A DNA stretch of 64,000 nucleotides from Ephemerocybe angulata (lineage: Eukaryota > Basidiomycota > Agaricomycetes > Agaricales > Psathyrellaceae): the NCBI GenBank assembly GCA_013368325.1, contig JAACJK010000003.1:682001-746000 (forward strand), written 5' to 3'. A program made the translations under genes and the position numbers. The notes below the pieces were generated by a model, which worked only from the letters and a program-made list of their open reading frames with translations, had not been told where the DNA came from and made no database searches. Below are positions 54,501 to 64,000 of the stretch, in pieces. Each line of letters opens with the position of its first letter. Positions within the stretch are counted from its first letter, which is position 1.

Positions 54501-57500
54501 GCCCGATCCTTAGCACTGGTAAGTACTCCATAAGCTTTCCAGCCTGCTGCGCGCAGAGCTTGTGAGATTGCCTCGTTTGAACGGCGTAGGCTTGCTGCAG
54601 CTCTGCCAATCCCCATTTCGAGATCCTCATCATCATCCTCTGCATTCTCACCGTTGTCGGCAAATACCCCTTCTTCTTCGTCATCGCCGTCTTCGTCACC
54701 ACCATTTTTCTGACCTGCAGTCTTTGTGATGGCGTTATAGTCGTCTCTGGCGTCGTAGCACTCATAGCGCATGTTGAAGTTTGCCATGAGTGTCTTCTGC
54801 CTTTCAGTAAACGTGTGCTGATTGAAACATTCTTCCCAGGTGACCTCAGACGACTTCAGGTCAATCGCAGTCCTCCAAGGGCGAAACAGTGTCAACATTG
54901 CACAGCAATACTCTTCTCGATCTCCTGTATCTCTTCGTGGAAGGGATGGTCCAATAAAGTGAGGCACGAACTTCGAACGTCGGGAGGGATCAAGAGCTAA
55001 GGTGTGTGTTTCGTATTGAGGGTGATCCGGGTGAAGCCTGCACCATCTTAGGTCTTGCCGTGGGGGTCTGGAGGAACGAATAGGGTGTTTAATAGAGCAC
55101 TGCACGAAATCATACACACAGATGTCTTCGTGCTGCAAGGGCCTGTGTCTGTAGTCATCTGTGTTCGTCTTCGCGAGGAACGTACCATTCACCCGTCCCA
55201 TTTGAACCGTCTGACTGTGAACGTCGGCCGCTGAGGCGGGATCCTCATGCGCGGCATCGGCATCGGCGTCGTCTTTCCGCTCTTCCTCCTCTTTGGCGGC
55301 GGGATGCAACTCATCGGCGCGCCCAGAGGTATCGAACACTACGAGGTCGTTGTTCTGGTCCTCTATCTTAAGTGTATGTACATCTTCATCTTCTTCGTCG
55401 AGGGCCATTCCGAGTTCATTCAGCACTGATGCTTCACTCACCAGAACGGATGGGTCAGGGTTGTTCAGCCCTGTCCTCAAAATACCGACGTCCTCAGGGG
55501 AGTTGTCTAGTTCCTCAGCGCTAGGTTCTGCGATGTCCATGAGGGCTTGCCACTCTCCCTGCACGTAGTTCATATAATTCTTCCAATAAAAAGGTATGAA
55601 ACTATGGCTGGTATAGTGGTCCGGATTCTGCAAGAGGTACAAAGCCGCCATAGGTGTACCAATTTCCATCTTTGAACTCAGGCTGTTCACGATTTTCGTT
55701 AGCATCTGTCGAGCACCATTCCCCGGTTTTTCTTCCTTGGAGATATCCAGCACCGCCTCGTTTTTCGAAAAGGATTCATACATCGCCGCAAAAATTTGGT
55801 GAGTCTTTAGGAAACCCTTTGTAATGTAATCCGTCACATACCCAACGACTGCTTTGACAGCGGTCCCGGATAGCAGACATCTCGCGTCTGTGTTACATCT
55901 ATTGCACACAGTAACCGTGGGGCTAACATCGTTTATGCTCGATTCTTGCTTTTTAATGTTAATGTGACCTGTTTCCAGGTCGAGAGTCGTCTTCATGAAG
56001 ACGTCCCTTGGAAAACGGGCTGTACAGACGCCGTCTTTATTGATGCAACCTTTCGCGGTTCCATGCACCTTCGCCACCTTTGTCTTTTTGGACGAATCCG
56101 TCGAGCCTGGGACACCTGTGTCTTTCGTCACCTTCTTTTCGTAGCAGGTATGTACATTGGATCGAATAAGGATATCGTCCACCGTCAGCTTGAAGCGTTC
56201 CCACCACGACAACAGAGCGACACACTGGGGGCACCGACATGCCTCTGGGTCATCGCAGAAGTCCCGAGGAGGAGCTTCTGGAAGGGTAAGGGTCGGGTCT
56301 ACATATCCTTCGGGGACGCCAGACTTATCGACGAGGATGGTGTGAATACCCCGATCCTCCGACTCCTCAGTGCGTGGAACCCGGGCTGAGACTTCGTCCT
56401 TCGTCCCAGTCATAAACTCACCAATCATACAACTCTCAACGTACTCGGTCAATTCGCGAAGAAATTCGGAGTCATTCGACATCAACCGTTCTCTCACAAC
56501 GTGAAGGGGTAGCTGACCGGCTACCCACAGCAAGACATGGGCGTGGAGTGTTTTTCTGCCCTGTTCCTCCACAGTCGCATAGTACGCTGCCGGTTTTCCG
56601 AACAGCCCACGCTGCGGGCCATCATCTGACCAGCCACAAATATGCTTAATGAACAAACGAATGAGGTGGTCGAAGAACCGGGCGCATGCTACAGGATTTT
56701 CAGAAATCAATTTAAGTCTTTCTTTCGACGGTCTAAGCCTGGGTTTGAACTCAATATCTTTGCTTGCCCAGTGAACACAAAGCGGATGCTTAGCATCCGC
56801 GGGAGAAATGGTAATGAACCAGGCCGGGGCATTCATGTAGTTGATCATTGACCATATCTCCCCTCTCTGATATTTCTTTTTGGCCAGTGAGCCGTCGACA
56901 TGATTACCGACGACATCGACCTGATCCATAAGCGTGGAGCACCTTTGCTCCTCAGGATTCCTTGGGATGAATCTCCCGCCTCCTTTTAATCTTTCCGCAA
57001 TTTCTGCCAGCACATTTGGATCCAATTTTCGAATGGCATCCGCGGCACGTCCGAAATTCGCTCGTTTCATAGTGATAAAACTCCCTTTCGAGCTCTGCTG
57101 AATCAACTGATGATTGAGCATCACCATAAGAGCAGTGGTGTTACATTGAAAACGTTTGTCGTAGTACATGAGCAGCCACTGCACATGCGCTACCCGAGAG
57201 GTGTGACCGAAATGTTCGTCTTGTCCAACACCCCCGTATCCGTACGGGAACAACCAAGGGAACATTTGAGGGTAAAGTGACGGATTATTCCACATAGATT
57301 CGGGCGTAGCCTTGTGGCCAATAGCGAGTGAATTACCGCCATTCTTGAGGTACTGCAAAGCCGCTACTTTGCGCTGAGAAGGAGTCATAGTGGTATGCCT
57401 CTCTGAGGTAAGACCCGAAACTGAGAATGGGCATGGACCGTCCTCGGTCCCCTCCTCTTCATTGTTATCAAACACACTCTTAGCCGCTGCGAGGGTATTA

Positions 57501-59227
57501 CCGCCATCCGCGATGTGGGTTTGCTTCAAAAGACCAAATGGCACGTCATTCAAAGGATATGTATCTAATACATCATAGTCAATATCAAGGTCAGCGTAGT
57601 CCTTGTGGTTAAGTTTTAGCCACTCCAGCGCTGCGCGAACCTTGTCTCTTCTGACCAGCACCGGCGTCCGTTTTAAGTCGTCATCGCCAGGGGGCTCGAC
57701 ACCCGTGAACGTCACCGCCAGGACTTCACCTAGTTCGTCTGTTCCCATTGGTAGTCGATGATAGATCTTCTTGGACGGATGTTCGAACGCGATAACGTTC
57801 GCCATCATTTTGAAATGACCCTTGGCGACACGGACGACACAACGGTTAAAGCGCACGCGGGCAATCAGTGCTGATTCTCCAAGCGTGAGGCCGGTCAGGC
57901 ACTCAGGCACAGCGCCCACCCAGAGGTAGTTGGCCAGAGCTTCTTTCGGACGGTGGCCACGACTCAGGGCACTATGACAGCCTGGGCAGATATCGCTGAG
58001 CGTTGGGTCGACGACCGGCCCTCTGATATGTGTGACGGGGTCGTGGGGGCTGGTGCGCTCCAGTCTAGTACAGGCGATCTCTTCAAGCACCGCGAGGTCG
58101 TACGCACCGGGATTGAAAGGAATCAGATCTACTCTTTTGGTGAGTTGAGCGCATACACAGCACCCAGACTCTTCGATCACGCGCGGCGACAAGTCGTCGC
58201 AGTACTTGGCCATAACTCGTGCGATGTCGACCATTGTCGTTGGTTGGGGCGGATACCGGTCAGTTGGTATCTCGATTTGTGTGTCCCATAGAATTGGGCT
58301 CAGATCTGTATCCACCCAATCCCCAACGCGCGGGACTCGTTTCCTTTCAGTACTCCCCACAGGAAAAAGGATAAAAAATAAGGGGTTACAGTTGTGGCAT
58401 ACATGGCTTTGGAGTGCCTCCATACAATTCTCCTTTAACCAGCGAGATGGAATCTTGATGTTGTGGAAGGATGCCAGAGACCGAATGCCCTGGATTGTCA
58501 TAAAGCGTGCTATTGTGTACAAAGGAATGTCCCTGACGATGCAGTCAGTCTCTGCCACTACGGTCGGCTCCAACTTCACCACCTGCTTAACTTTGTACCC
58601 GACCGGTTCAGGGGACACCTGTTCCACGTTCAAGTAGTCCTTTATTTCTTCGAAAGGGAGGATGTGAATACTGGCAGCGAAGGCCACTGATTCAACATCC
58701 ACAACACCTACAGTACATGAACCATGGTCAGCACGAGCTTTCAAAACGGCGTATGACACCTCACAGCCTTGGCTACACGTGTGGCTTTGCAACATTCGCT
58801 CGGCGTCCATCCTTACGTGTCGGGCTGTAATGTTCAGGTTATCGTGAACCTTGCTCAAGTCTCGAATTTCAAGCAAGGTCAGTTTGGCCGCCACGACGTG
58901 AAGGGGTAGGCGACAGACTGTGGAGCCGCGATGGCGGTCAGTGCCCTCATCCACCATCTCCAACGGAATGTAGTCAATTAGTTCATACTCCGTGTCAGGA
59001 AAGTGAATCGGCGTCCCGTCTGCGGCAAGAGCATTCGATAGGTCTCCCCGAGAGAGGAACCTGCTACGTGCACCTCCACCCATCAGGCGAAGTGGCTGAG
59101 GAGACTGCAACAACCCCTGACAGGCAGTGCCCGTACGGGTAATTGCGCTCACGGATGATGCCGCATCGAAGGCGGAAGTGAAGTTTGATACTGAGCATCG
59201 CACGGAGGATTCCTTGAGCTGCAGCAT
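51560..59227 (-). CDS. Helitron Rep-helicase (RepHel) with C-terminal cysteine-protease-like domain, 2,555 aa
   Basis: One uninterrupted frame. Order: an N-terminal region with a DUF6570-like part (LIARVRFNRCVVRVAKGH), then the Helitron N-terminal domain. Next is the HUH nuclease, with H895-x-H897 in LHAHVLLW and the two tyrosines Y1130 and Y1134 in YVTDYITK. A Pif1-type SF1B helicase follows, with Walker A GGMGGTGKS (K1703), LIDEHSMLD and SGDFAQLPP. The last 300 residues look like a ubiquitin-peptidase-type cysteine protease: C2290 in DWSCAYDS, H2487 in GEEHFISRV and D2503 in YIHDGM. RepHel nicks and peels single-stranded DNA for rolling-circle transposition. All key residues are present, so the protein could be active. 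I could not find the element's TC and CTRR ends, so its borders are unknown. Confidence 0.93.
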   Translation of the reverse strand: MLQLKESSVRCSVSNFTSAFDAASSVSAITRTGTACQGLLQSPQPLRLMGGGARSRFLSRGDLSNALAADGTPIHFPDTEYELIDYIPLEMVDEGTDRHRGSTVCRLPLHVVAAKLTLLEIRDLSKVHDNLNITARHVRMDAERMLQSHTCSQGCEVSYAVLKARADHGSCTVGVVDVESVAFAASIHILPFEEIKDYLNVEQVSPEPVGYKVKQVVKLEPTVVAETDCIVRDIPLYTIARFMTIQGIRSLASFHNIKIPSRWLKENCMEALQSHVCHNCNPLFFILFPVGSTERKRVPRVGDWVDTDLSPILWDTQIEIPTDRYPPQPTTMVDIARVMAKYCDDLSPRVIEESGCCVCAQLTKRVDLIPFNPGAYDLAVLEEIACTRLERTSPHDPVTHIRGPVVDPTLSDICPGCHSALSRGHRPKEALANYLWVGAVPECLTGLTLGESALIARVRFNRCVVRVAKGHFKMMANVIAFEHPSKKIYHRLPMGTDELGEVLAVTFTGVEPPGDDDLKRTPVLVRRDKVRAALEWLKLNHKDYADLDIDYDVLDTYPLNDVPFGLLKQTHIADGGNTLAAAKSVFDNNEEEGTEDGPCPFSVSGLTSERHTTMTPSQRKVAALQYLKNGGNSLAIGHKATPESMWNNPSLYPQMFPWLFPYGYGGVGQDEHFGHTSRVAHVQWLLMYYDKRFQCNTTALMVMLNHQLIQQSSKGSFITMKRANFGRAADAIRKLDPNVLAEIAERLKGGGRFIPRNPEEQRCSTLMDQVDVVGNHVDGSLAKKKYQRGEIWSMINYMNAPAWFITISPADAKHPLCVHWASKDIEFKPRLRPSKERLKLISENPVACARFFDHLIRLFIKHICGWSDDGPQRGLFGKPAAYYATVEEQGRKTLHAHVLLWVAGQLPLHVVRERLMSNDSEFLRELTEYVESCMIGEFMTGTKDEVSARVPRTEESEDRGIHTILVDKSGVPEGYVDPTLTLPEAPPRDFCDDPEACRCPQCVALLSWWERFKLTVDDILIRSNVHTCYEKKVTKDTGVPGSTDSSKKTKVAKVHGTAKGCINKDGVCTARFPRDVFMKTTLDLETGHINIKKQESSINDVSPTVTVCNRCNTDARCLLSGTAVKAVVGYVTDYITKGFLKTHQIFAAMYESFSKNEAVLDISKEEKPGNGARQMLTKIVNSLSSKMEIGTPMAALYLLQNPDHYTSHSFIPFYWKNYMNYVQGEWQALMDIAEPSAEELDNSPEDVGILRTGLNNPDPSVLVSEASVLNELGMALDEEDEDVHTLKIEDQNNDLVVFDTSGRADELHPAAKEEEERKDDADADAAHEDPASAADVHSQTVQMGRVNGTFLAKTNTDDYRHRPLQHEDICVYDFVQCSIKHPIRSSRPPRQDLRWCRLHPDHPQYETHTLALDPSRRSKFVPHFIGPSLPRRDTGDREEYCCAMLTLFRPWRTAIDLKSSEVTWEECFNQHTFTERQKTLMANFNMRYECYDARDDYNAITKTAGQKNGGDEDGDDEEEGVFADNGENAEDDDEDLEMGIGRAAASLRRSNEAISQALRAAGWKAYGVLTSAKDRAQNLPRIAIDSALRSAAWNNIIKVEKLRAWRRKVGSFLTGVSSRADGEGDRLTRGEVRNDVYVVSAAYLSKDYKPAEEKWAHAMERVIKVFRLNEGQEKAFRIIANHSCSVCPDQLLMHLGGMGGTGKSTVIRALCRFFSERDEQYRFVLMGPTGTSAALIGGSTYHTFLGINSGRSTAGSPMAKVEEVRERLLGVGYILIDEHSMLDCRALNAISARCCECTDVFDLPFGGLNVILSGDFAQLPPVTGHSLYSRNVDMHQTARQKVWEQENTIGKHIWLQFTTVVVLTENMRQIDDSPEEVAFRRALENLRWRNCDSQDIALLRTRLAGSTPELSVDEDGFKNVSIITALNKDKDQYNHANCVRFAAEVGETLHDFYSFDKLSNAEPKRSDPTKARRVYSTAKTISKAAQVGLWNQPPNTSEQIPGKLSLCIGMPVIIRFNEATELCITRGQEARVVGWSAMKYPKWPGRKYLDVLYLELIKPPHDVKLPHLPKNVVPITRNSESIEARLPNDEYMRIARSQIPVLPNFSMTDYSSQGKTREWNVVDITECRSFQGVYTCLSRGTSLARTLILRNFEDSLLQGGLDGSLRQEYRELNYLTTITDLRYRGILPPEVIRPTRWETIRLYKLWKKTAGAKVADAPAFDDEDALPPPVEEITYEIETLAANGKRKLRELNEKAPAKKRRGLTQNEPILANASWASPPGPMWDSTDWSCAYDSVTFILHWLWVSNRVKWSRTLKTYSAPLESMITGFEGMPQRDPELEMTAVRDDWRATVRDTHPNMYPTGRRGTDLLGLVRDVLGFRLASARIQTFCEGCNVRTVETALGGARTVAAFCSVRNAISMQSFVDEAFCPLRRCSSCDSDVRVKHRKSELLAFEAAGAEGNLLLNIRLEVGDWGLYRLAGIIYYGEEHFISRVVSGNNKVYIHDGMEGGYSTYEGIVDTDFSPAVLSAARGKTASVAFYALADRLPLEMSSGSDSD

Positions 59228-59439
59228 GGTATGTCGAAGTAGAGGTGGAAAGGAAGCGGGGGTGGGACATATACAAGCCCTTGACTCATGCCATCATTTC
59301 GGCTCCGCTCGGCAGCCTCCAAATCAAATAGAGCCAAACATGTTTTCATATGCACTTCGAGGTTACTACTTCAATCAGGACAGAAGAAAGGGTAAACTGA
59401 GAGGGGGCAGAGGACTCGCTATGTACAACAATCAGACAA

Positions 59440-60668
59440 CTAAACCCAACGCCTCAGCAAATCGATCGAATCCTCCCATGCGGTAGAGCTCTCCAACCAG
59501 GCACTCATCTGAGCGCGGGTCATCCTCCGGTCCTCGAAAATCTGCTTGTTGGTCTTGGACCCGTTGGTGATCGTCCGGAACAGCGACCCTGCCGCGTATT
59601 GCGTGAACGAGTAACGCGTCTCATCCTCAGCTACGTCGACGTTGCTGTGGGTGACGAGGGCCGAGGGTATGAGGACGGTGTGGCCTGGGGGAAACTGGAT
59701 GACGAGCCGGAGTTCCCAAAGCACGAGGTGACCCCCTCGTTTCCAATCGAAGTCACCCAGGGCGGTGATTCCGCACCATCCTGCAGCAAAGTTGAGGAAA
59801 TCAACATGCGGGTGACAGATCGTTCTTGGACCGAAGTTGAACGTGAGTGCGGGCCAGTACGATTTCTTGAATGGGCGGCGGAGACGCGGGTCGTTCTTCT
59901 GTGCAGCAAGGATGGTCTTTCGCATGTGGTTATGAAGGTCTGGAGCGAACGTTCGGAACGCTACTGTGGCGGGCGTCAGGGTTGAATCCAGCACGAGACG
60001 TTAAAGGTACATACGGGACATGAAACGTGCAAGCTGTTGGAAGCGAGGGTGTGAGGTTATCGTTCCCATAACGCGGCGGACTGGTGGCCTGGTGCTAAAA
60101 TTCGTTGGGTGCGTACGCCCCACACCATCTGAGAACCCCGTTTGCTGCGTCATGAAATCGCCACGGCCGTTGGCCTCCGACTGACACCCGTGCTCCTCCA
60201 GCTCTTCTCTGCCGACTTCAGCAACCTCGTGCAGCTCACGCAGGACCCGTTCTCTCTCTGGAGAACGCCAACAGCTGCCGGCCAAGACACCCCAGATCTT
60301 TCCACTCTTCTTGTCGACGAGCACATGGCAGACGCTGCAAATAGAAGGAATTAGCGATTAGCGGCGATAGGGAAAGAATGTATTACGGACTTTGGGCGGC
60401 TCCGAATCAGGCGGAAGTTGAGCTGCTTTAGCTCCTCAAGCCCCGCGTGCTCCGGAAGGTTCTTCACCGGGAGTGCATCATATCCCGTCGACCGAACACG
60501 CGCGGACAGGTCAACATCCGTATACAACGGACGTACGTACGCACCAGTAAGGGCTTTCCAATATATCACGGCACGCGACTGGGCGTGATGTTCCGTCGCC
60601 CTTACGTATCGGCGGTGAGTCGAGCGCTTGGTCCGGGAAGCTTTTTTCAAGGTGGGGGATCTTGCCAT
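59440..60668 (-). CDS. TET/JBP-family 2-oxoglutarate/Fe(II) dioxygenase, 373 aa
   Basis: Exons 60668-60391, 60334-60015 and 59963-59440. The first intron has a GTCCGT donor, which the frame requires. The catalytic core matches the fungal TET/JBP group: H252-x-D254 in HPHVDFLN, then GWCGITALGDFDWKRGGHLVLWEL, then H305 as third iron ligand in THSN and R316 as the 2-oxoglutarate arginine in ETRYSFTQYAAG. Family members oxidise 5-methylcytosine or thymine in DNA; here the substrate is unknown. Agaricomycetes carry many copies, reported to travel with KDZ-type transposons. This one begins 213 bp upstream of the Helitron RepHel on the same strand, with no KDZ transposase in the window. Confidence 0.82.
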
Positions 60669-60800
60669 GGCGCGTATGAAGAGACGAGCAGAGGAAGGAA
60701 GGTGGGATTGAGGACGAACAGTGGTGGAGAGCGCAAGGGAGGGAATGAAAATCTTCGCCGCCTTCAAGTCAGCAGGATCACTTTCCCAATTGGGCATTGC

Positions 60801-60840
60801 GTCACGAGGAACCCGCCTGTTTGCCAGGGCTCCTCGTGAC
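60801..60840. repeat. 10-bp hairpin upstream of the TET/JBP gene
   Basis: GTCACGAGGA (60801-60810) is mirrored exactly by TCCTCGTGAC (60831-60840) around 20 nt. Its role is unknown. Confidence 0.8.
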
Positions 60841-62983
60841 TTCTCTCACGCTCTGAATCTCCGTCTGGGGCCCCCATCATCGCCTTGCTCTGCAGGTCCC
60901 CGTTCACGTCTTCTTCCAAGGTGAGCAGGTATTGACCATGGCGTCGTCGAATGGGAAACTAATCTTGTGTTAATAGGTGCGCAATCTTGAACTCCTTTGG
61001 TGCCGACTTCAGCTCAACGAACGCGACAATGGATGGGCGTTAACGGTGGGGTGGGTGGACGGGTGGGTGGGTGCGACGAGGACAAGGAGTCCACGGTTCA
61101 AATTAAAACGTCAGTTCACCCGTGCTCGAGTACATCAACTACCAAAACCCGGGAACGCGCAAGCAATCCAACTTGGGTGTCACCCAAACCCGCCCGTCAT
61201 CTACCCTGCAACGGACACTGGCGACACGCACAGCAAATCCACCGAGTTCAAGACCCATAGATCCGCGACACCCCCGTCGACGAGCGCGAGTTCATGCCGT
61301 AGACCGTTCTGACGGGCGGGAGGTAAGCACACGCCTCATAGTTCGGATGAAGCACCACTTACCAGAACGCTGTTCAGCATCGCGTGCTCGATGCACGACG
61401 ATCGACGACCCTTCGACACGCTCACTGCAATCATATTGCAGCAGTCGAAGGCGTTCTATCGAGTCGCTCTTGCGCCATAGCCATTCGGGACACGGCACTA
61501 CGATGAACACAGGTGACTACCCGCCCCTTCGCATGAATCCAGCGCAACTCACCGAGCTCTGTACCATAAGCATCACCTTCTCGGTGCCCAACGAGTGTCG
61601 ACCATGCGCGAGAAGAATGACGACAACCCGGCCGTGCATCTGTCACCGGCCCTCCAGAATCTCGACGCTCGCGCGCGATGGACAAGGCCCGAATCGCGAT
61701 ACAAGGGAGGGTATATTGGGAAGGTAAGTCGATGATCATTGAGAATCAACGACAAAATCACTCACCTTTTCATCTCAGCGCTTCCATAGCCACGTTATAC
61801 ATTCGGACAGAGTGCGCATCGGTCAGCGGCGCTGCAGGAACTCGACTTGGATGGCGCATCAGGATCAGTCCAGTCCCAGCCTCGCTGCGACGGTCGCGCA
61901 GACCCTCCCTCCTAGAGTGACTCGTACGTCAACAACCAGGCCAAGCGACAAAAACACATCGCTTACCTTGAATTATAGGTCTCAGTCGTCGATCCCGCGC
62001 TACAGCAGGCATCTCAGTGCCCCCCAAGTCGCAAACGTCGCCCCATCCAACATGCGCCGAGAAGAGGTGGGGATCACGAAACCAACCGGGTGAGTACAAA
62101 GAGGGTGCAGTAGACGAGGGTGAGGAGGTCGACTTTGCCCTGCAGGATGGGTTCTCGCCGCGTGGTGGTGAGGCGTGATGTTTTGAGGTACGTCGCGGAA
62201 GCTTGTGTGCTCTGGGTGTCGTTGAGGGTGTTTGAGCAGGTTCGTCGCCGTCGGCGTTTTGGTTTGGTACCCGCGGTGTTGCTGGTTAGCTTCGTCGTCG
62301 CCCAGCATAGGTCACCCAGGTAAGCCAGACGGACGTCATCGAGCTCGTGTTGGCACTGACTTGTTTTCTTTGGCCGTGCAAGGCCTAGTGCAGTACGACG
62401 GCGACCCCAAGTGGTGGGCTGAGTGGATGCAGGGTCCCTGATGTTGTGGGCCTGCGTTGACCTGCGATGAGCCTCAGCAAGCAAAGGTGAGCACAGTTCG
62501 AGACTCCCGCACGGGTTCACTCCCTCATACGCTGAATCTTTGGATTAGAGTCCGATGTGGTCGGAATCTTTCAAGGGAGAAACCACGACCGTCGGGGCGT
62601 GTAACGAACCCGGACTCATCGACGGGAAGCTCATCCCACCACGACGAAAACAGGCGTGGTGACGGTATGGCCCAGTAGACAATAGACCCAGAGGGGCAAG
62701 TGACTGCGACTAGAAAGTACAAGACTCATAGCTGCGTAGGGTGGAGGAGGATCGTTTGACAGGCCTTGGAGAGTGAGGAGGAGGGGTATTTAGGGCTTGG
62801 GGGGTTGATGTATAGTTTGACGGACTGTTTTTGTATTATGTCAATATGAATTTGTTAGTGACAAGTAAGAATGGAGTCTGAGACGTCTGGCGTCATGATG
62901 TTGTTTGTGCCTGTGTTTGGACCATCGTTTGGCGCTTGCTGCAACCCCTTCCTTAACATCCACCACAGTTCTTGCACGTTACA
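60841..62983. other. Stretch without a confident gene; intron-like segments present
   Basis: Several plus-strand GT-AG segments look like introns (60920-60975, 61722-61779, 61925-61978). The short open pieces between them do not join into a long protein in any phase I tried. On the minus strand 62722-62525 reads as a possible exon (WWDELPVDESGF). This may be a decayed gene or a gene with poor splice recognition. A GGGTGGGTGG-rich tract lies near 61048. Confidence 0.3.
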
Positions 62984-64000
62984 ATGGCTCGCCCCGCCTC
63001 TACTTATCGTACCCTCATCCCGTTTGAAACGAACGCAGTGACAGGAGACGCGTCGTTGCTGAGTCTTGTTCCGGCTGACAGCGAGTATCTGGTTAGCATT
63101 CATTTCACAACCTGCGCGTCAGAACCTGACTTTCAAATAGCGGTTTTTTGAGAAGGTCGAGGACATTGAGCAACACCCCGAAAGGCTCCCAGATTGGGGA
63201 GTCTACAAGCCACGAGACATGCTCTACGACGAGGACGCCGACAAGATGCCAAGGGTGGAACCGCACCGCCTGAGTAGCAAGAAGCTCAGTCTAGGGGTGG
63301 CTGAAGGCCTAGCAATGTACACGACCGCCGTCAGGGTCGTCGACGCGCTTTGCGCGTATAAAGGCTATGCGGGGGCTGAAGCCACCTTAAAGCACGAAAA
63401 GCAGGGACGATGGATAGGGATAAGCTCGGTGCATTTGAACTCAGCCTATCTCAGGTTCCGGTTAACATAATTAACCTGCCCCGGCACCGTCTCTAGTACA
63501 TCGACTCCCTGTCCGATATAAAAGCGGAAATAACGACCTTTCTATCCAACGCACGCTCCCTTGACAGGAGTCCCTTACCTGCAGCGTCTAACGGGAGCTC
63601 CGATACTTCCCTGCGCTTGGCCGATGAAATTGCTGGGACGTATCGCGGAAGAAAGGCTTTAGCAGTCGTTAGGAACTTGGCAACAGTATCATTCTCTCTC
63701 AGCGTCATGAAAAAGGTGTGTATGATTCTCAGGGTAGAAGCTATCTAGACTGACACCTTCCAGGGTTACCTTCAAGTTCCAGACAACGTCAGCGAACTGG
63801 ACCTTCAGCCGGCTGGATCTTCCCTAGCGAACGTCAAGATCCTTATGACAAAAACAAAACGCATTCGCCAAGCCCTGCACCTCGTTGCTAACATCTCCCC
63901 GTTAATGGCTATTGTCTGCGGAGACCTGACCAAGGATGCCACCTGCCTGGAGGAGCTCTTGATCGTGCGTTGCTTGTACGTTTACCCGCTAAGCATAGAC
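62984..64000 (+). CDS. Unknown protein, 5' part, continues beyond the window
   Basis: Exons as read: 62984-63091, 63141-63428, 63497-63715, 63764 onward, giving over 280 residues. The joins at 63091/63141 and 63715/63764 are clear. The donor at 63429 is chosen because the more obvious donors nearby give a stop. The protein is mixed helical (RFFEKVEDIEQHPERL, KILMTKTKRIRQALHLVANI) with no motif I recognise, no signal peptide and no membrane segment. A GTGCGT at 63965 may begin another intron. The gene cannot be completed from this window. Confidence 0.55.

Noticed and set aside
1..64000. CRISPR arrays, bacterial-type operons, ribosome binding sites and rRNA genes
   Set aside because: None seen; spliced genes with short introns show a fungal nuclear sequence.

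Overview
The window looks like a chromosome segment of a filamentous basidiomycete, most likely an Agaricomycete. Genes are split by many GT-AG introns of about 45-80 nt, often with CTRAY-type branch points. Several gene families typical of these fungi are present: TET/JBP-type dioxygenases, DUF6589 proteins, expanded RecQ-like helicases and aryl-alcohol-dehydrogenase-type aldo-keto reductases. All exon joins below are read from the sequence by frame and splice-site logic; no transcript or database evidence was available.

Left host block (1-14.4 kb): the 5' part of a helical-repeat protein, probably Rif1 (minus, runs off the edge); aldo-keto reductase copy 1 (plus); two small unknown genes; an Aurora-type kinase and proteasome subunit Rpn7 sharing a divergent promoter; an RPAP3-like TPR co-chaperone; and a small secreted protein.

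Nested mobile block (14.4-36.3 kb): a RecQ-like helicase gene (plus) and a DUF6589 gene (minus) run towards each other between inverted end repeats. The unit is flanked by a 10-bp direct repeat, so the pair looks like a DNA transposon (about 6.9 kb when empty). A 14,988-bp Ty3/gypsy LTR retrotransposon with apparently identical 1,387-bp LTRs sits in the last helicase exon. Its gag, pro and pol frames appear to be joined by two successive -1 frameshift sites, each with a slippery heptamer and a downstream helix. Between pol and the 3' LTR it carries two genes on the opposite strand, with four and five introns. A copy of the polypurine tract lies at each end of this antisense cassette.

Middle host block (36.5-43 kb): a second, inverted aldo-keto reductase with the same exon lengths, a short-chain dehydrogenase and two zinc-finger genes. 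From 43.4 to 48.1 kb there is repeat-rich DNA: a non-autonomous hAT-like element with 8-bp target duplications, a tRNA-derived SINE-like unit, and a gag-like ORF followed by a broken zinc-knuckle ORF.

Right block (48.4-64 kb): two paralogous three-exon genes of unknown function flank a nucleotidyltransferase-like gene. Next comes an intact 2,555-aa Helitron Rep-helicase with a C-terminal cysteine-protease-like domain, then a TET/JBP-family dioxygenase directly upstream of it, a stretch without a clear gene, and the 5' part of an unknown gene leaving the window.
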